A stretch of DNA of 64,000 bases from Bacteroidales bacterium OttesenSCG-928-M11 (lineage in GTDB: Bacteria; Bacteroidota; Bacteroidia; Bacteroidales; Azobacteroidaceae). The position numbers and the translations under genes were made by a program. Within the stretch, counting starts at the first letter, position 1; each line of letters begins with the position of its first letter. A model generated the notes under the pieces. It made no database searches. It was given only the letters and a program-made list of their open reading frames with translations, and had not been told where the DNA came from. This document shows positions 18,335-28,909 of this stretch, piece after piece. The stretch spans positions 1-64,000 of the forward strand of contig JAJDGO010000001.1 in the NCBI GenBank assembly GCA_030265685.1, in the 5' to 3' direction.

Positions 18335-20759
18335 TAACTAAAGAACTTGATTTAGTTCGAATAAATAAAGAACAACCATTACTCCTTACCGATAGTCGAT
18401 CTTTGACTGATCCGGACAGATCTTTATTTTTTGCTTTAGTAACTGCACACAACGATGGGCACAGATATATAACTGACTTATATAATAAAGGTGTCAGGCA
18501 GTTTGTTATTCAACACGATTTTGTCGGGATGGATGTAATTCCCGACGCCATTTGCTATCGAGTTGAAAATACACTCAAAGCATTACAGGAGATTGCGGCT
18601 TATCATCGCCAACTATTCAATATTCCAATTATAGGTATTACGGGAAGTAACGGCAAAACAATTGTTAAAGAATGGCTTTATCAGTTACTTCACGACAGGA
18701 AATCAATAGTTCGTTCTCCAAGAAGTTATAATTCTCAAACAGGAGTACCGCTTTCTGTTTGGCAGTTAAACAAAGAAACCGAATTAGGAATCTTTGAAGC
18801 CGGCATATCTCTTCCCGGAGAAATGGAAAGATTGCAAAAGATCGTCCAACCTACCATTGGAATTTTCACAACTTTAGGAGAAGCTCATCAAGAAAACTTT
18901 CTTTCGCGCGAAGAAAAGTGCTTAGAAAAGCTATCTCTCTTCGAATCGTCGGATACAATTATTTATAATGAAGATCAAGACTTGGTTAAATACTGTATTG
19001 AAAAGAATGGCTGGACAAATAAAGCCTTTTCTTGGTCTCAAAAAAACACGGAAGCTAACATTTATATTTCTCAAATAGAAAAAAACGTTGATCATACGCT
19101 GATTTCTTTGGAGAAAAATAACGTCCGGATCAAGATCCCTTTTACCGACGAAGCTTCTATTGAAGATGCTATACACTGTTTAGTCCTACTTCTATACCTA
19201 TTTCCCGAAGAACAATTCGAACATCGCTTCGAGAAGTTAGATCCTGTGGCAATGCGCTTAGATGTCAGCAAAGGAGTACTTAATAATATGTTGATTAACG
19301 ATACATATAATTCAGACATTAACTCTCTTTCTATTGCTCTCGACTTTATGTCGCGCCGTTCGGTAGACAAATCTCAAAAACAAGTATTGATTCTTTCCGA
19401 CATATTACAATCAGGTATGGTTCCTGCTGCTTTTTATCGGAAAGTAGCCGAATTAGTAACACAAAAAGGAGTGGAACACATTATCGGTATTGGGCCTAAC
19501 TTGATGTCACATTCCAATCTTTTTGCGATGGAGAAGGAATTTTATCCCAATACGGAAAGTTATTTACAATCGGGACGTTGGCGCAACTTGAAAGATTCGA
19601 TTATTTTAATAAAAGGATCACGTAAGTTTCGGTTCGAACAAATTTCGGAACGATTAGAAGAAAAAGCACATCAAACCGTTTTAGAAGTCGATCTTGATGC
19701 AGTAATATACAATCTAAAACATTTCAAATCATTACTCCGCCCGGAAACCAAAATCATTTGCATGGTAAAAGCCTTTGGCTATGGAGTTGGGTCGTATGAA
19801 TTAGCCAAAACATTACAAGAAAGAGGCGCAGATTATTTGGCAGTAGCCTTAGTTGACGAAGGAGTTGAGTTGCGTCGTGAAGGAATTACGATGCCTATTA
19901 TGATTATGAATTTGGAAGAACACGCTTTCAATTTATTATTCGAATATAACTTGGAACCAGAGATTTACAACATGAAAATGTTGGAAGCAATTATCCGCGA
20001 AACAGAACGGCGTGGTATCCTAAATTATCCTATTCATATCAAATTAGACACAGGAATGAACCGTTTAGGTTTTTCCAAAGAAGAAATAATAAACTTAGCA
20101 CAGACGATAAATAGTCAGACCGGAGTAAGTGTCAAGTCTGTTTTTCGCATTTAGCAGGAAGCGATTCGGAGTTATTAGACACATTCACTCAAGAACAAAT
20201 TACTCTTTTCGAAGAAGAAACAAAAAAATTGAAAGATTTATTAGGAACATCCTTTCAACAACACATACTAAATTCGGCAGGAATTGAACGATTCCCCAAA
20301 GCACAGTTCGACATGGTTCGTCTTGGAATAGGACTTTACGGAATATCAACTATCGACAGCCAATCATTAAAACCAGTTGCTTCACTTAAAACACGTATTT
20401 TACAGATTCGGCAAGTAAAACAAGGAGAAACAATTGGATACAATCGCAACGGAACTCTATCAAGAGACTCAATTATAGCTTGTATTCCAATCGGATATGC
20501 TGATGGTTTGGATAGAAGATTAGGAAACAAAGTTGGACAAGTATTTATCAACGGGCAGCTTTGCCCTATTATCGGAAATATTTGTATGGATACTTGCATG
20601 ATCGACATTACAGACATTTCAGCTTCGGAGGGAGATAAAGTAATTGTATTTGGCGAAGGGATCAGTATTACCGAAATAGCCGATCAACTCGGAACTATAC
20701 CTTACGAAATCTTAACTTCAATTTCGCCCCGAGTCAAACGGATTTATTTCAAAGAATAA
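18331..20759 (+). CDS. Bifunctional UDP-MurNAc-tripeptide:D-Ala-D-Ala ligase / alanine racemase, frameshifted at T5 20141-20145
   Basis: MurF part ITGSNGKTIVKEWL; Alr part EVDLDAVIYNLKHFKS...MVKAFGYG; second ORF has IGYADGLDRRLG; adding one T restores VKSVFSHLAGSDSELLDTF. Confidence 0.93.
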
Positions 20760-20760
20760 T

Positions 20761-21594
20761 ATGTTTATCCGATTTATCATTTGTTTATTTCTCTTTCCGC
20801 TTGCAGCTTCTTGCCAAACAAGCATTGATCAAGAAATACTTAATCAATATTTCCAGGATTCTGAGGAATGCAATTGTAGTCCTATAATAAAAACAGCCTT
20901 GTATTTTGTTAATACGCCTTATGTTGCCGGAACATTAGAAAAAAACGAAGGGAAAGAAGAAAAGTTAATTATTAATCTTCGGGAAATGGACTGTACAACT
21001 TTTGTCGAATACTGTTTAGCCATTTCGCAAATAGAGTCTGCGCATGAAAACCCCACCTATGAGTTATTCTCAAAACAATTGCAAAAGATTCGTTATCGCA
21101 ACGGAATTATCGAAGATTATTCTTCTCGTCTTCATTATATAAGCGATTGGTTGATAAACAATGAAGAAATGGGACTCATAATTAATGAAACTAATCTAAT
21201 CAGCGACAAGCTTTTGCATATCAATGTAAATTACATGTCGTCTCATCCTCAATATTATCCGGCACTTAAAAGTAATCCGGGATTAATTGCAAAAATAAAA
21301 AAACAGGAAGAAGCTATTAACCAAGCTCTCTCTTCCTATTTTTTCATTCCCAAAGAAGATATTAATCAAAAATCAACCGAAATAAATAGCGGAGATATTG
21401 TTTTTTTCACAACAGCAATACAAGGACTTGATGTTCAACATGCCGGAATTGCCTATCACCATAACGGAATAGTGGGATTTATTCACGCCTCTTCTAAAGC
21501 CGGAAATGTAATTATCGAACCAGTATCCATTGCTGATTATTGTGCGAAACAAAAAAACATCACAGGTATCCTTATTGCTACACCGGTTTATTGA
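20761..21594 (+). CDS. DUF1460 (N-acetylmuramoyl-L-alanine amidase-like) secreted protein
   Basis: LREMDCTTFVEYCLAIS, VQHAGIAYHHNG, signal sequence. Confidence 0.85.
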   Translation: MFIRFIICLFLFPLAASCQTSIDQEILNQYFQDSEECNCSPIIKTALYFVNTPYVAGTLEKNEGKEEKLIINLREMDCTTFVEYCLAISQIESAHENPTYELFSKQLQKIRYRNGIIEDYSSRLHYISDWLINNEEMGLIINETNLISDKLLHINVNYMSSHPQYYPALKSNPGLIAKIKKQEEAINQALSSYFFIPKEDINQKSTEINSGDIVFFTTAIQGLDVQHAGIAYHHNGIVGFIHASSKAGNVIIEPVSIADYCAKQKNITGILIATPVY

Positions 21595-21635
21595 ATTTCT
21601 TTAATCGAATTGAATATCAATTTCGATTATAGGAT

Positions 21636-24332
21636 TCATTCATGATGTCCCCGATCAAAAAACTTACCATTTTTATCAAACAAACGAATGATCAACTTTG
21701 CACTTTCAATAATCGGAAGCGGCGCAATAGACAAAAGAACTACCCAAAGCCACTGAGAAGAAGAAAGATTTGCGATATGGAAAAGATCATGTAGATAAGG
21801 AATCTCAATTACCATCATCATTAAACCGGCAGATATGGCAATCGCCAACAATAAGACTTTATTTGTAAAGATATTTGTTATTGCAGACTTTGATGCAGAT
21901 CGAATATTAAATACATGAATCAATTGAGCAAAAGCAAGAACAGCAAAACACATAGCGCGTCCGGACTCGATTGCATCAAATCCTGCCGGCGTAGTTCTTA
22001 AACCTATCTGATAAGCCGACAAAGCTAAAGCGCCAATCATAAAACCTTGCAGTAAGATCAGAATCGAAAAATTCTTATTTAATATGGCTTTCTTGGTATT
22101 GGTTGGCTTTCTCTTCATAATATCTTTGTCGGCCGGATCAACCGCCAAAGCTAAAGCCGGCAAAGAATCGGTAACAAGATTAATCCATAAAATATGAATC
22201 GGCAACAAAGGAGTAGCCCAATTGGCAATTACTGCAATAAAGAGGACAAACAATTCGCCAATATTGGTAGAAAGAAGAAACTCAATGGCTTTCATAATAT
22301 TATCATAAATCCGACGACCTTCTCCAACTGCGGTAACAATAGTGGAAAAATTATCATCAGTCAAAACAATATCGGCAGCATCTTTTGAAACATCGGTCCC
22401 CGTAATTCCCATTGCGGTTCCAATATCAGCTAACTTTAACGCCGGAGCATCATTTACTCCATCACCTGTCATTGCAACTATATCGCCATTGACTTGAAAA
22501 GCCTTCACTATCCTTACTTTTAATTCAGGAGAAACTCTCGCGTAGACCGAAATAGAGTGTATCTTTTCCCGTAACTCTTCATCTGATAGTTTTTCTACTT
22601 CCAAACCTGTCAAAGCTAAATCACCTTCTTGCATAATGTTTAGCTCTTTAGCGATAGCCATAGCCGTTATTTTATGATCTCCGGTAATCATTACCGGCTT
22701 AATACCTGCTTGTCGGCAAGTTTTTACCGCATCATATATCTCAGGTCTGGGCGGATCAATCATACCAACCATCCCGACAAAGATCAAGTTCTTTTCCAAA
22801 TCGTTTACCATTGGCTTTGAGTCTACCGGTTTATATGCCATTGCTAAAACGCGAAGAGCTTCTTTTGCCAAATTATTATTGATTTGTTTAATCTGTTCTT
22901 TGTGTTGGCTTGTCAGAGTCTTAATATCTCCCCTATCCAATATCCTATCACAGCAGTCCAATAATTCATCTAATCCTCCCTTTGTGCAAACTTCATAGGT
23001 ATTGTTTCCGTTATCAATCACCGAAGTCATAAGCTTTCGTTCCGAATCAAAAGGGATTTCGTCTACACGAGGAAAGTCATGATACAGATCATTCTTATTG
23101 ATCTTAAATTTCAAGCCAAGATCGATCAAGGAAGTTTCCGTAGGATCTCCATTAACAATCGGTTTTCCATCGGTAATAGATAATGTGGCATCGTTTGCAA
23201 AAATAGAAACTTGAATCAATTTCTTTTGAGTTTCCGAAAGTATTAACTCTTCCTTTGATGATAAAGCAATTACTTGGTCGTCTGCAAACAACTTAACTAC
23301 CGTCATCTTATTTTGAGTTAGCGTTCCCGTCTTATCAGAACAAATAACTGTAACACTTCCTAAGGTTTCTACAGAAGGTAAAGTTTTCACAATAGCGTGA
23401 TTCTTTGCCAATTTTTGCACTCCCATCGCCAAAACAATAGTAGATACCGCCGGAAGACCTTCGGGAATAGCTGCAGCAGCTAAACTAACTGCGATCATAA
23501 ACATAGTAAGAAGATCGTTCCCATACAATAACCCGACAACAAATATCAACAAACAAATAATAATTGCCGCTAAACCTAAGTGCTTTCCTAATTTATCTAA
23601 CTTCTTTTGAAGGGGAGTTTTTTGATTTGGAACCGACTGAATCATCGAAGCTATTTTACCAACTTCGGTATGTATCCCTGTTGCTGTCACAATTCCGGCT
23701 CCTCTTCCATAAACAACTATGCCGGAAGAGTAGACCATATTGTTTCTATCGCCCAAAGAAACTTCATCTTTTCGAATCGTTTCGATTGTTTTTTCCGAAG
23801 GTAAGGATTCTCCTGTAAGCGCTGCTTCTTGAACTTTCAGATTAACTGCTTCGATTAGCCGGGCATCAGCCGGTAACAAGTCTCCGGTTTCCAAAATAAT
23901 TACATCTCCCGGAACTAATAATCTCGATTCTATTACTACTACTTGCCCGTCGCGTAGTACTTTACACTTTGGAGCCGACATCTTTACCAAAGATTCTAAA
24001 GATTGTTCTGCTTTATTCTCTTGAATTAATCCTATAATAGCGTTTAATAAAACAATTGCTAATATAATTATGGCATCGGCAAAACCTTCTCCTTGCAAAT
24101 AACCGGTTATTCCCGATATAAATGCAGCGATTAAAAGAATCACAATCATAAAACTCTTGAACTGATCGCCAAACTTCGCCAACAAACTTCGCCCTTTCTT
24201 TTTCGGAAATTCATTGTATCCGAATTGTGTTATACGAGAAGTTGCCTCTTGGCTGGTCAAACCGTCATAGGAAGTTTTTAGTTCTTCAATCACCTCATCG
24301 AGAGATTGGTTATAAAAAAGCACGTTCTTCAT
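21636..24332 (-). CDS. Calcium-translocating P-type ATPase (PMCA-like)
   Basis: VICSDKTGTLTQNKMT, MTGDGVNDAPALKLADIGTAMGITGTDVSK, multiple TM helices. Confidence 0.95.
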   Translation of the reverse strand: MKNVLFYNQSLDEVIEELKTSYDGLTSQEATSRITQFGYNEFPKKKGRSLLAKFGDQFKSFMIVILLIAAFISGITGYLQGEGFADAIIILAIVLLNAIIGLIQENKAEQSLESLVKMSAPKCKVLRDGQVVVIESRLLVPGDVIILETGDLLPADARLIEAVNLKVQEAALTGESLPSEKTIETIRKDEVSLGDRNNMVYSSGIVVYGRGAGIVTATGIHTEVGKIASMIQSVPNQKTPLQKKLDKLGKHLGLAAIIICLLIFVVGLLYGNDLLTMFMIAVSLAAAAIPEGLPAVSTIVLAMGVQKLAKNHAIVKTLPSVETLGSVTVICSDKTGTLTQNKMTVVKLFADDQVIALSSKEELILSETQKKLIQVSIFANDATLSITDGKPIVNGDPTETSLIDLGLKFKINKNDLYHDFPRVDEIPFDSERKLMTSVIDNGNNTYEVCTKGGLDELLDCCDRILDRGDIKTLTSQHKEQIKQINNNLAKEALRVLAMAYKPVDSKPMVNDLEKNLIFVGMVGMIDPPRPEIYDAVKTCRQAGIKPVMITGDHKITAMAIAKELNIMQEGDLALTGLEVEKLSDEELREKIHSISVYARVSPELKVRIVKAFQVNGDIVAMTGDGVNDAPALKLADIGTAMGITGTDVSKDAADIVLTDDNFSTIVTAVGEGRRIYDNIMKAIEFLLSTNIGELFVLFIAVIANWATPLLPIHILWINLVTDSLPALALAVDPADKDIMKRKPTNTKKAILNKNFSILILLQGFMIGALALSAYQIGLRTTPAGFDAIESGRAMCFAVLAFAQLIHVFNIRSASKSAITNIFTNKVLLLAIAISAGLMMMVIEIPYLHDLFHIANLSSSQWLWVVLLSIAPLPIIESAKLIIRLFDKNGKFFDRGHHE

Positions 24333-24422
24333 CCTTAATCAATATAAAATATCATCAATATTCAAATAATATCTATATTAACGGGGAAATATCGCTTTTG
24401 TTTTTCATTAACCTCAATAAAG

Positions 24423-24956
24423 TTATTGATTCATTGCCCTATACTTGGCGGGAGAAATTTCGTACTTCTTTTTATAGAGGCGATAAAAGTTTCTAAGTGT
24501 TGTAAATCCGGAATCTGCCGCCACCTGTTCAATAGTATAATCCGGGTAGTCTACTAATAGTTTTTTAGCGTGCTCGAGCCTTTGGTTGTTAATATATTCG
24601 TGCGGCGTCATATCGGCACCGTATCTAATAGCCATCGCCAAGTAAGTTTCGTTCGTATTTACATCTCGAACCAAATTTTTCCTATTATATTCACAATTCA
24701 AATAAGCTTTGGTTTCCTCCATGTGTGCTTTCACCCGGATAAATATATCCTGGTTCTGTTTCTCTTTTTCCGAAAGAACTTTTTCTTGTTCTTGTTTGTT
24801 CGTTTCATGTGATTTGACCAACTCGTTTACTTCGTCGGTATAAAGATATTTAGAAACGAGATTCATGTTTTGTTTTTTCATCGATTTGTCTATCCGGTAA
24901 ATAATAAAACAGATTATAACAGCTAAAAGGACCAATAGTAACAACAGTACTAACAT
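24423..24956 (-). CDS. Membrane-anchored AraC-family transcriptional regulator without sensor domain
   Basis: N-terminal TM (MLVLLLLLVLLAVIICFIIY), C-terminal AraC HTH (EQVAADSGFTTLRNFYRLYKKKYEISPAKYR); first ATG is at 24956, the ORF track used TTG at 24983. Confidence 0.85.
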   Translation of the reverse strand: MLVLLLLLVLLAVIICFIIYRIDKSMKKQNMNLVSKYLYTDEVNELVKSHETNKQEQEKVLSEKEKQNQDIFIRVKAHMEETKAYLNCEYNRKNLVRDVNTNETYLAMAIRYGADMTPHEYINNQRLEHAKKLLVDYPDYTIEQVAADSGFTTLRNFYRLYKKKYEISPAKYRAMNQ

Positions 24957-25170
24957 AATAACATATATTTGAGCTGAGAACAATCCTTACTTAATTAACG
25001 GGATAAAAGAAATTTAGTTTATCTTGGAATTAGAGATCGGGTTGATTTTTGAAATATGTCATGTTTTTTTTGATAAATATGGCTCATTTTCACATAATTA
25101 GCTAATTAACCTATACTATATTCGTCATCTATTTTCTTAAATATGGCAGTTTATCTTATTCGATGTAGAG

Positions 25171-25178
25171 TAACTTTG
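25171..25178 (+). promoter_or_regulatory. Bacteroidetes-type -7 element (TAACTTTG) for putative ncRNA
   Basis: TAnnTTTG match, TTTA about 20 bp upstream. Confidence 0.4.
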
Positions 25179-25184
25179 CACTGC

Positions 25185-25290
25185 AATTAAACAGGTACTA
25201 TAGACTATACTGAATAGTTTCTATAAGTATTGTTAAGTGTGTAATGTTTGGAATGGTTTTCTCGTGAGAGACGACCATTCTTTTTTTCTT
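25185..25290 (+). ncRNA. Putative small structured RNA
   Basis: Promoter-like TAACTTTG, hairpin ACTATAGACTAT...ATAGTTTCTATAAGT, then strong terminator; no ORF. Confidence 0.4.
25251..25290 (+). terminator. Rho-independent terminator
   Basis: GAATGGT TT TCTC GTGA GAGA CG ACCATTC TTTTTTTCTTTTT. Confidence 0.75.
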
Positions 25291-25448
25291 TTTATACAGA
25301 AAAACATAAACTCACTCAAAAAAGCTTCTCAATATCCTCAAAAGAAAAAAAGTCAGGATTCGAGAAATATCTCAACCTAAAACAATAAATTTAAGACTTA
25401 GTGAGAGTTATAATTGATCTTTTGCCAAAAGATTAAATCTTTTTTTAA

Positions 25449-25486
25449 TTTTCTGTACAGATAATTAAACTTTTCTGTACAGAAAA
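25449..25486. repeat. Family B 22-bp tandem repeat, 2 units
   Basis: TTTTCTGTACAGATAA-TTAAAC-TTTTCTGTACAGAAAA. Confidence 0.9.
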
Positions 25487-25736
25487 TATATCAAGTCTTA
25501 GTATCTTTTTAATCAACAGATTCTGATACTCTAAAAAAAACAATAAGTATTTTTTAGAAAATAATACTCTTTTTTATATTTGACACCTAAAAAAAATAAA
25601 TTTAGCACATAAAACAGGCGTCATATATATACTTTTGTCTGGTCTTTTCTATGAATTAACGATGGATAACTAAAATCTTTAAATGAGCAAAAAACAACCC
25701 TTTTCATCAATAAATAGAGAAAGGCTATTAAAGTAA

Positions 25737-25775
25737 GAGGCTATCTGAAAAGTCAGACAGCCTCTTTATGATAAG
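25737..25775 (-). terminator. Terminator of S9 peptidase gene
   Basis: AGAGGCTATCTGA ... TCAGACAGCCTCT stem just after the stop codon. Confidence 0.7.
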
Positions 25776-25786
25776 TATAAATATTA

Positions 25787-28339
25787 TTATTTGGAGGGAT
25801 ACAATTCATCCCACCATTCCGGTTGATCTTTTAGCCAGCGAGCAAACCAAGCTTGAATAGACTTAACCCATTCCATCCGTCTTTTAGGATCAGCTATTCC
25901 ATGATTCTCATCTTTTAGTTGAACAAACTCAACTTCTTTTCCTAAAATGCGTAAAGCATTAAACATTTGAATACTTTCTCCGATAGGAACATTTGTGTCT
26001 ACGGTTCCGTGAAGAAGTAAAAGCGGCGTGTTAACTTTATCCGCACTGAAGAGAGGACTTTGCCCGACATAAAGATCTTGGTTGTTCCAGGGATAACTAT
26101 CTGCACTTGCTATCGAACCATAAGAATATCCCCAAAATCCTTCGCCCCAATAACTTGCAATATTACTTATCCCGGCATGTGATACTGCTGCTGCAAAAAC
26201 ATCGGTTCGCGTAATTAAATATTGAGTCATAAATCCGCCATAAGATGCACCCATACAACCGATCTTCTTTGAGTTAACGAACGGATGTTCTTCGCAGAAT
26301 TTTTTTGTTCCCTCTATTATTTCATCTGCAGTATATTTTCCCCAAGCATTAACATGACGAGCCGAAAATTCTTGACCCCAACCTGTAGTTCCGGAAGGAT
26401 TTAATACTAAAACAACATAGCCGGACGAAGCATATACTTGTAAAGGATAAGACGATTCGAAAACTCGGGAGGTCGGATTTGTTCCTCCATAATAATAAAC
26501 AATCATCGGATATTGTTTAGTTATATCATAATCGTATGGAAGACAATAGAATCCTTCGATAGTCATTCCTGTAGAAGAATCAAAAGACCAAGGAGTTACG
26601 TCGCTAATATTCAACTGGTTCAATTGATCTGCAAAAGGATCTGCAATTAATGTTGACTTTTGCGACTTAGTATCATACGAATATAAGCGATATGCATTGG
26701 TTGAACTTTCGCCTCTGAATAAAGCTACCTTACCATCGTTTGACAATTGGAAAGAAGAAATAATATATTCCGGCAAAGGCAACAAAGAAAAAGTCGAAGT
26801 CTTTAAATCATAACGATATACTTGCATCTTATCTTTGACTTGAGCTTTGAAATAAATGCTATTATCAGACTCCATCCATTGATAAGAATCTATCGACGGA
26901 TCAAAATCAATTGTTATAGGTGTAACTTCTCGGCTCTGAAGATCGTAAATATAGGCCTGTTTGTCGAAATAATTAGATATTTGTCCTTCTTTAATTTTTA
27001 GACCTATACCATCAAAAGCCTCTGCCCCACCTGTGATTAATAATTTTTTTCCATCCGGAGAATATTTTCCTCCCGAGATAAAATTACTTTTAGCAAGCGT
27101 ATCAATATTAAGCGTTGATAAATCAAGCTCCATCAACGTTGTTGAAGAGAAAGGCCGGTCATTAACAAAATCAGAAGAAGAAATAAGAGCTTTTTTTCCA
27201 TCTTTAGCAATATCATTTACTCGAATACTTGTTTTTCCAAAAGTAAGTCGTTGTGTTATACTCTCATCATCAAGCCTTAATAAATAAATAGAAGAGCGTC
27301 CTCTGAATGCACCGGAACGATCGCTTGGATCAAGAAGTCTTTTCAAATCGCCTTTATCTGCTGGAATTTCTTCACGTTGCGAAAGAATTAAAAAATCATT
27401 CGTTGGAGAAATGGTGAAATAATCGAACTTAATATCCTTAGCTATTTGTTTTTCTTCTAACGTATTTACGTCAAAAACAAATAAGTCTCGATTGGTAATG
27501 CCGGATTTAGAATAAATAAATTTGTCTTCTTTGTGAAACCAGCTTGGATTGATAGCAGTAGAGAAGCGATAAACCAATCGATTTGTTTTAAGTTCTCTTA
27601 GTTGAATTTCATCACGTCCTTTTCCTCCCGGCCAAACATCCTTTGTATGAATAATATAAAACTTACCGGATGGAGATAAAGAACCCGAACGCAGACGATT
27701 TCCTTCTATTATATCATTAATCGTAACACGTCTTTTGCTGTCTGAAGAAATAATAAACTCGACATCTTCAAAGCCTTTCTTCGGTTCTAAAGATATTTTC
27801 ATCGAAGCTTCATCTTCTTTTTGTTGCTGAGCCAAACGTTTGATAATAACTTCGTGTCGTTTTGGCTCTAATGTCAAATCAATTGTTATCTTTTTCGCAT
27901 TGGATAAGCTGTCTTGTTTTTCTTCTTTACTTTTTTCTTTTTTCCCATTAACATAAAGTTCAAAACAATCGGTTGCAGTTACGTTCAAAGTTGCTTTACA
28001 AAGACGGTCGGCGTCGATAGTAAACGACATTAATTGAAGAGCATTTGCTTGATTATTGTCTTGTTTTTCTTCTGCAAAAGGCAAAGAAAATATACCTTCC
28101 TGATCCGAGATCAAACTAGAAGCCGATTCTCTTACTAAAGAAAAGTCGATAGAAGTTTGAAGCAAACTCTTTTTATCGTAAGCCTTTTTATTAACATCCA
28201 AGCTGTCAATAATAATAGGCTCGAAAAGAGGCTTCAAGTTAGTCACTTTTAATTCTTTGATTTTAATTTCGCTCTCCGCGAACAAGGAAGTTGCAACAAA
28301 AAGGAATATTGCAACAAGGATAAATTCTGTTTTTTTCAT
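25787..28339 (-). CDS. S9 family peptidase (DPP-IV / prolyl oligopeptidase-like), secreted
   Basis: Catalytic GCMGASYGGFMTQYL, HGTVDTNVP, DENHGI; signal peptide. Confidence 0.93.
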   Translation of the reverse strand: MKKTEFILVAIFLFVATSLFAESEIKIKELKVTNLKPLFEPIIIDSLDVNKKAYDKKSLLQTSIDFSLVRESASSLISDQEGIFSLPFAEEKQDNNQANALQLMSFTIDADRLCKATLNVTATDCFELYVNGKKEKSKEEKQDSLSNAKKITIDLTLEPKRHEVIIKRLAQQQKEDEASMKISLEPKKGFEDVEFIISSDSKRRVTINDIIEGNRLRSGSLSPSGKFYIIHTKDVWPGGKGRDEIQLRELKTNRLVYRFSTAINPSWFHKEDKFIYSKSGITNRDLFVFDVNTLEEKQIAKDIKFDYFTISPTNDFLILSQREEIPADKGDLKRLLDPSDRSGAFRGRSSIYLLRLDDESITQRLTFGKTSIRVNDIAKDGKKALISSSDFVNDRPFSSTTLMELDLSTLNIDTLAKSNFISGGKYSPDGKKLLITGGAEAFDGIGLKIKEGQISNYFDKQAYIYDLQSREVTPITIDFDPSIDSYQWMESDNSIYFKAQVKDKMQVYRYDLKTSTFSLLPLPEYIISSFQLSNDGKVALFRGESSTNAYRLYSYDTKSQKSTLIADPFADQLNQLNISDVTPWSFDSSTGMTIEGFYCLPYDYDITKQYPMIVYYYGGTNPTSRVFESSYPLQVYASSGYVVLVLNPSGTTGWGQEFSARHVNAWGKYTADEIIEGTKKFCEEHPFVNSKKIGCMGASYGGFMTQYLITRTDVFAAAVSHAGISNIASYWGEGFWGYSYGSIASADSYPWNNQDLYVGQSPLFSADKVNTPLLLLHGTVDTNVPIGESIQMFNALRILGKEVEFVQLKDENHGIADPKRRMEWVKSIQAWFARWLKDQPEWWDELYPSK

Positions 28340-28402
28340 GATTTTTTATTATTACCTCAAAGGTAAAACAAAAAACAAAAACAGCAAAGAATATTAAATG
28401 GA

Positions 28403-28849
28403 TTAATTAACTACCCGATAGGTATTGTTTCCGGCATAGGTTACCGAATAGGTTTTCAAACCTAAGGAGGTTCCGGATATAGGATTGCCTAATCCACTTG
28501 ATATATTAAATTTGGCTCCGCATCTTTCGCAACAAGCTTCACCATAATCATTCGGAACTACTCTTATATTTCGCATCGCTTCTACCGGACAAGATAAATC
28601 ATAAGCGTATAAGTTTAGCACTCCAGTACCAATACCATTGGTAACTAATATCCCGCCATAACCAATACGGTCTGTATCATATCTCCTTTGAGTAAATGTT
28701 TTATAAGATAAGATAGGAATCAAATCATAATCTTGTGTAAGAGTATTTAATTCAAGATTAACTTTTGCATAGGGAATATTGGAAACATATTCCTCTTCGC
28801 AAGAAGAATAAAAACAAACCAACAACAAGAGTATCCAAACCTTTTTCAT
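28403..28849 (-). CDS. Lipoprotein with degenerate Rieske-like fold
   Basis: Lipobox CFYSSCEE; YDLSCPVE ... CCERCGAKFNISSGLGNPISG ... LKTYSV. Confidence 0.55.
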   Translation of the reverse strand: MKKVWILLLLVCFYSSCEEEYVSNIPYAKVNLELNTLTQDYDLIPILSYKTFTQRRYDTDRIGYGGILVTNGIGTGVLNLYAYDLSCPVEAMRNIRVVPNDYGEACCERCGAKFNISSGLGNPISGTSLGLKTYSVTYAGNNTYRVVN

Positions 28850-28909
28850 ATCTATAATAACGAACCGGGAAAGTATATATTATATAGCCTCTTGAGAAAA
28901 AACACTCAA

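Noticed and set aside
25449-25486. Family B palindrome as a LexA/SOS-type operator
   Set aside because: CTGTACAG superficially resembles SOS boxes, but it is tandem, mostly between gene 3' ends rather than at promoters of repair genes
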